Of a stretch of DNA of 64,000 nucleotides, positions 62,314 through 64,000 are shown piece by piece. The stretch's first letter is position 1, and every line of letters begins with the position of its first letter. The notes below the pieces were generated by a model that saw only the letters and a program-made list of their open reading frames with translations, was not told the DNA's origin and ran no database searches. Source of the DNA: Parahoeflea halophila (GTDB lineage Bacteria > Pseudomonadota > Alphaproteobacteria > Rhizobiales > Rhizobiaceae); NCBI RefSeq assembly GCF_900220985.1, contig NZ_OCPC01000002.1, positions 62,001-126,000 on the forward strand, read 5' to 3'. The translations under genes were made by a program, and so were the position numbers.

Positions 62314-63009
62314 TTACAGCACTTGCCGTAACGATGCCTCGATCTGTCCGCCGCACCAGGCGTCGCCAAAGGCCTCATCGCTCCAGACCCTGAGGCCGCT
62401 CTGGCACGGAAGCGCAGCGATCCTGTCCGATAGCCCGGTGATGACCGGCGCCTGACGCTCAAGCACGGGTCTGAGCGCCGGCAGCTTTGCGGTCATCGTG
62501 CCCCAAAGCGTCGACGTCACCAGATCGGCCATCCCGGGCGCATCGCCACCGAGCATGAACCCGGCGTCAGCCGTCACGCCGTGGCGCAACGCTGTCTCCT
62601 CGAAAACCGCCATCCAGCGATGCAGCCGCGGCTCGAACTCCGACCAGGCCGCAGCGGTCCACATCTGGGCGCCGTTGTACCGGGTCATCTCGTAGAGCAC
62701 GTCATTGGCGTCACAGATCAGTTTGAGACACATCGCGCGTGCCCCCGGCTTGCCTCCCGTCAGTCCGTGCTTGTCACCGAGATAGGTCAGAATCGCTGGC
62801 ATCTGGGAAATGTGGATATTGCCCTGGTGATCCGTAAGTACCGGCGGCCCCATATGCGCAATCAGCTGTTTGTTCGGGGGCGAGGATTTTTGGACAAGTG
62901 TGGCTTCGTATCCTGCCTCTTCCCAGGCACAGCCGATGTGCGCAAGCGCAGACCTGACGAACTGGCCACGGAACTGGATGGGCCAATAATACAGTGTGTA
63001 ATCAGTCAC
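62314..63009 (-). CDS. Glutathione S-transferase-like protein
   Basis: A 231-aa protein with an N-terminal thioredoxin-like domain (YTLYYWPIQFRGQFVRSALA) containing the conserved MPAILTYLGDKHGL near 80, and an all-helical C-terminal GST domain. I chose GTG 63009 because GGGAGATATCC precedes it and the protein then begins at the fold (VTDYTLYYWP); an ATG 24 codons upstream would add a non-conserved tail. The substrate is unknown. Confidence 0.85.
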   Translation of the reverse strand: MTDYTLYYWPIQFRGQFVRSALAHIGCAWEEAGYEATLVQKSSPPNKQLIAHMGPPVLTDHQGNIHISQMPAILTYLGDKHGLTGGKPGARAMCLKLICDANDVLYEMTRYNGAQMWTAAAWSEFEPRLHRWMAVFEETALRHGVTADAGFMLGGDAPGMADLVTSTLWGTMTAKLPALRPVLERQAPVITGLSDRIAALPCQSGLRVWSDEAFGDAWCGGQIEASLRQVL

Positions 63010-63097
63010 TGCGGATATCTCCCTGCATCGCGCCTGCCCCGATGCCGTATCCTCGGCAGTAGATGCGGCCGGCCGGAACAATGATGCCCAAATGATA

Positions 63098-63123
63098 ACG
63101 CCCGGCAGTTATCCGCCGGGCGT
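63098..63123 (-). terminator. Terminator of phaB
   Basis: Perfect 9-bp arms (ACGCCCGGC / GCCGGGCGT) with an 8-nt loop lie about 25 bp after the phaB stop. On the minus strand TATCATTT follows, a weak T-run, so termination is likely but perhaps incomplete. Confidence 0.7.
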
Positions 63124-63148
63124 AGATCCTTCGGTTCAGCCACCGTGA

Positions 63149-63874
63149 TCAGCTGAAATACTGACCACCATTGGCCGAGATCGTCGAGCCGGTGATGAAA
63201 CCCGCATCTTCCGACGCAAGAAACACCACGCAGCGGGCAATTTCCTCAGGCTCCCCAAGGCGCCCGACCGGGATCTGCGGAATGATGCGCTCGTTGAGCA
63301 CCTTCTCGTCGATCGCCTTGACCATGTCAGTGCCGATATAGCCCGGGCAGATCGCATTGACGGTGATGCCCGCACGCGCGCCTTCCTGCGCCAGCGCCTT
63401 GGTAAAGCCGATATCGCCGGCCTTTGCGGCTGAATAGTTGACCTGCCCCGCCTGGCCCTTCTGGCCGTTGATCGAGGAGATGTTGATGATGCGGCCGTAT
63501 TTGCGTGTCCGCATGCCGCTCCACACCGGATTGGTCATGTTGAACAGGCCGGTGAGGTTGGTGTTGATCACCTCGCTCCACATCTGCGGCGTCATCTTGT
63601 GGAACATGCCATCGCGGGTAATGCCGGCATTGTTGACCAGCACATCCACCGGTCCAAGCTCTTCCTCCACCTGCTTGATCCCGGCTACGCAGACATCGTA
63701 ATCGGCCACCGACCATTTGTAGGTCTTGATCCCGGTTTCATCGGTAAACTTCGCCGCCGCCTCGTCATTGCCCGCATAGTTGGCGGCGACCGTGTAGCCC
63801 GCCTCCTTCAACGCGATCGAGATCGCTGCACCGATCCCGCGGGATCCTCCCGTCACGATTGCTACCTTGCTCAT
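63149..63874 (-). CDS. phaB: Acetoacetyl-CoA reductase (PHB synthesis)
   Basis: A 241-aa NADPH-dependent short-chain dehydrogenase. It has the cofactor motif VTGGSRGIGAAI, NNAGITRDG, the catalytic Ser in NISSINGQKG and YSAAKAG with the catalytic Tyr/Lys. It reduces acetoacetyl-CoA to (R)-3-hydroxybutyryl-CoA for polyhydroxybutyrate. ATG 63874 has an AGGAGGAG ribosome-binding site. It follows what appears to be the end of phaA at the window edge. Confidence 0.95.
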   Translation of the reverse strand: MSKVAIVTGGSRGIGAAISIALKEAGYTVAANYAGNDEAAAKFTDETGIKTYKWSVADYDVCVAGIKQVEEELGPVDVLVNNAGITRDGMFHKMTPQMWSEVINTNLTGLFNMTNPVWSGMRTRKYGRIINISSINGQKGQAGQVNYSAAKAGDIGFTKALAQEGARAGITVNAICPGYIGTDMVKAIDEKVLNERIIPQIPVGRLGEPEEIARCVVFLASEDAGFITGSTISANGGQYFS

Positions 63875-63985
63875 GCTGCTCCTCCTCAAAGAACACTTTT
63901 CATACGTTGCCGTCCGTCTTGAGCAGACTAGATCAACCGGCGCGCTGATTCATCCGGGACCAGCGCGCCCTCTTCTCTTTTGTTG

Positions 63986-64000
63986 TCAGTCGCGCTCGAC
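63986..64000 (-). CDS. phaA: Probable 3' end of phaA (acetyl-CoA acetyltransferase), cut by window edge
   Basis: Only four codons and a stop (V-E-R-D-TGA) are visible. They match the usual end of PhaA thiolases (CVER followed by one or two residues), and phaA normally precedes phaB in Rhizobiales. The call rests mostly on synteny. Confidence 0.4.
   Translation of the reverse strand, partial: VERD

Noticed and set aside
62006-62356. Open frame of 116 codons overlapping element copy C and the GST-like 3' end
   Set aside because: No ribosome-binding site or domain; the frame exists because the repeat lacks stops in that phase.

Overview
This 64 kb window looks like the chromosome of an alphaproteobacterium of the order Hyphomicrobiales (Rhizobiales). 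The evidence is high GC, the dnaJ-like/cobS/cobT/bolA block, the helicase-S4-fdxA-carD-rpoH block, a SAM-II riboswitch on metA, and a phaAB-type reductase. The two TRAP systems and sulfonate genes would suit a marine or plant-associated Hoeflea-like genus, but that is inference. No prophage, IS element or CRISPR array was found.

Layout. 1-11 kb is housekeeping: partial cobT, cobS, a J-domain protein, bolA, a CorC/HlyC-type protein, aroB-aroK, xerD, accA, an L,D-transpeptidase lipoprotein and a TusA-like protein. 11-18.5 kb holds a CobW GTPase, a D,D-carboxypeptidase, an M20 amidohydrolase, tRNA-Arg(CCU), an MFS transporter, a beta-hydroxyacid dehydrogenase and dxr. 18.6-22.5 kb encodes a form-II CoxSLM-like molybdenum hydroxylase.

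22.9-42 kb is the main discovery region. It contains a TRAP transporter, a sulfolactate-degradation operon (suyA-suyB-slcC-comC), a GntR/UTRA regulator, a Gfo/Idh protein, an L-fucose-isomerase-like protein, a YihV-like PfkB kinase, a LacD-like class I aldolase, a di-haem peroxidase, a second TRAP transporter and an aldose 1-epimerase. Four copies of one 14-bp palindrome (GTCTTATATAAGAC) lie before suyA/gntR, pfkB, dctP2 and dctQ2 and define a probable local regulon. Read together, the genes suggest a complete sulfosugar route: uptake, glycoside cleavage, isomerisation, phosphorylation, aldol cleavage to DHAP plus sulfolactaldehyde, and, after an unassigned oxidation, sulfolactate to pyruvate plus sulfite.

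42-54 kb contains a CoxE-like VWA protein and a MoxR ATPase separated by a phd-doc toxin-antitoxin pair, a GNAT protein and riboswitch-controlled metA. It then has an ABC-F protein, thiamine pyrophosphokinase and a TPP-riboswitch-controlled thiBPQ operon, followed by an M48 metalloprotease. 55-64 kb holds rpoH (RpoH2 type), carD, fdxA, an S4-domain protein and a Suv3-like RNA helicase with a long disordered tail, then a GST-like protein and phaB.

Two kinds of unexplained noncoding structure stand out. An approximately 830-bp gene-free stretch upstream of the helicase carries three copies of an element with a fixed 55-bp geometry; each copy contains an alphaproteobacterial LexA-type box (GAAC-N7-GAAC) and paired GANTC sites. 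A two-hairpin repeat of about 95-100 bp occurs at two unrelated convergent gene ends (10.9 and 54.9 kb).
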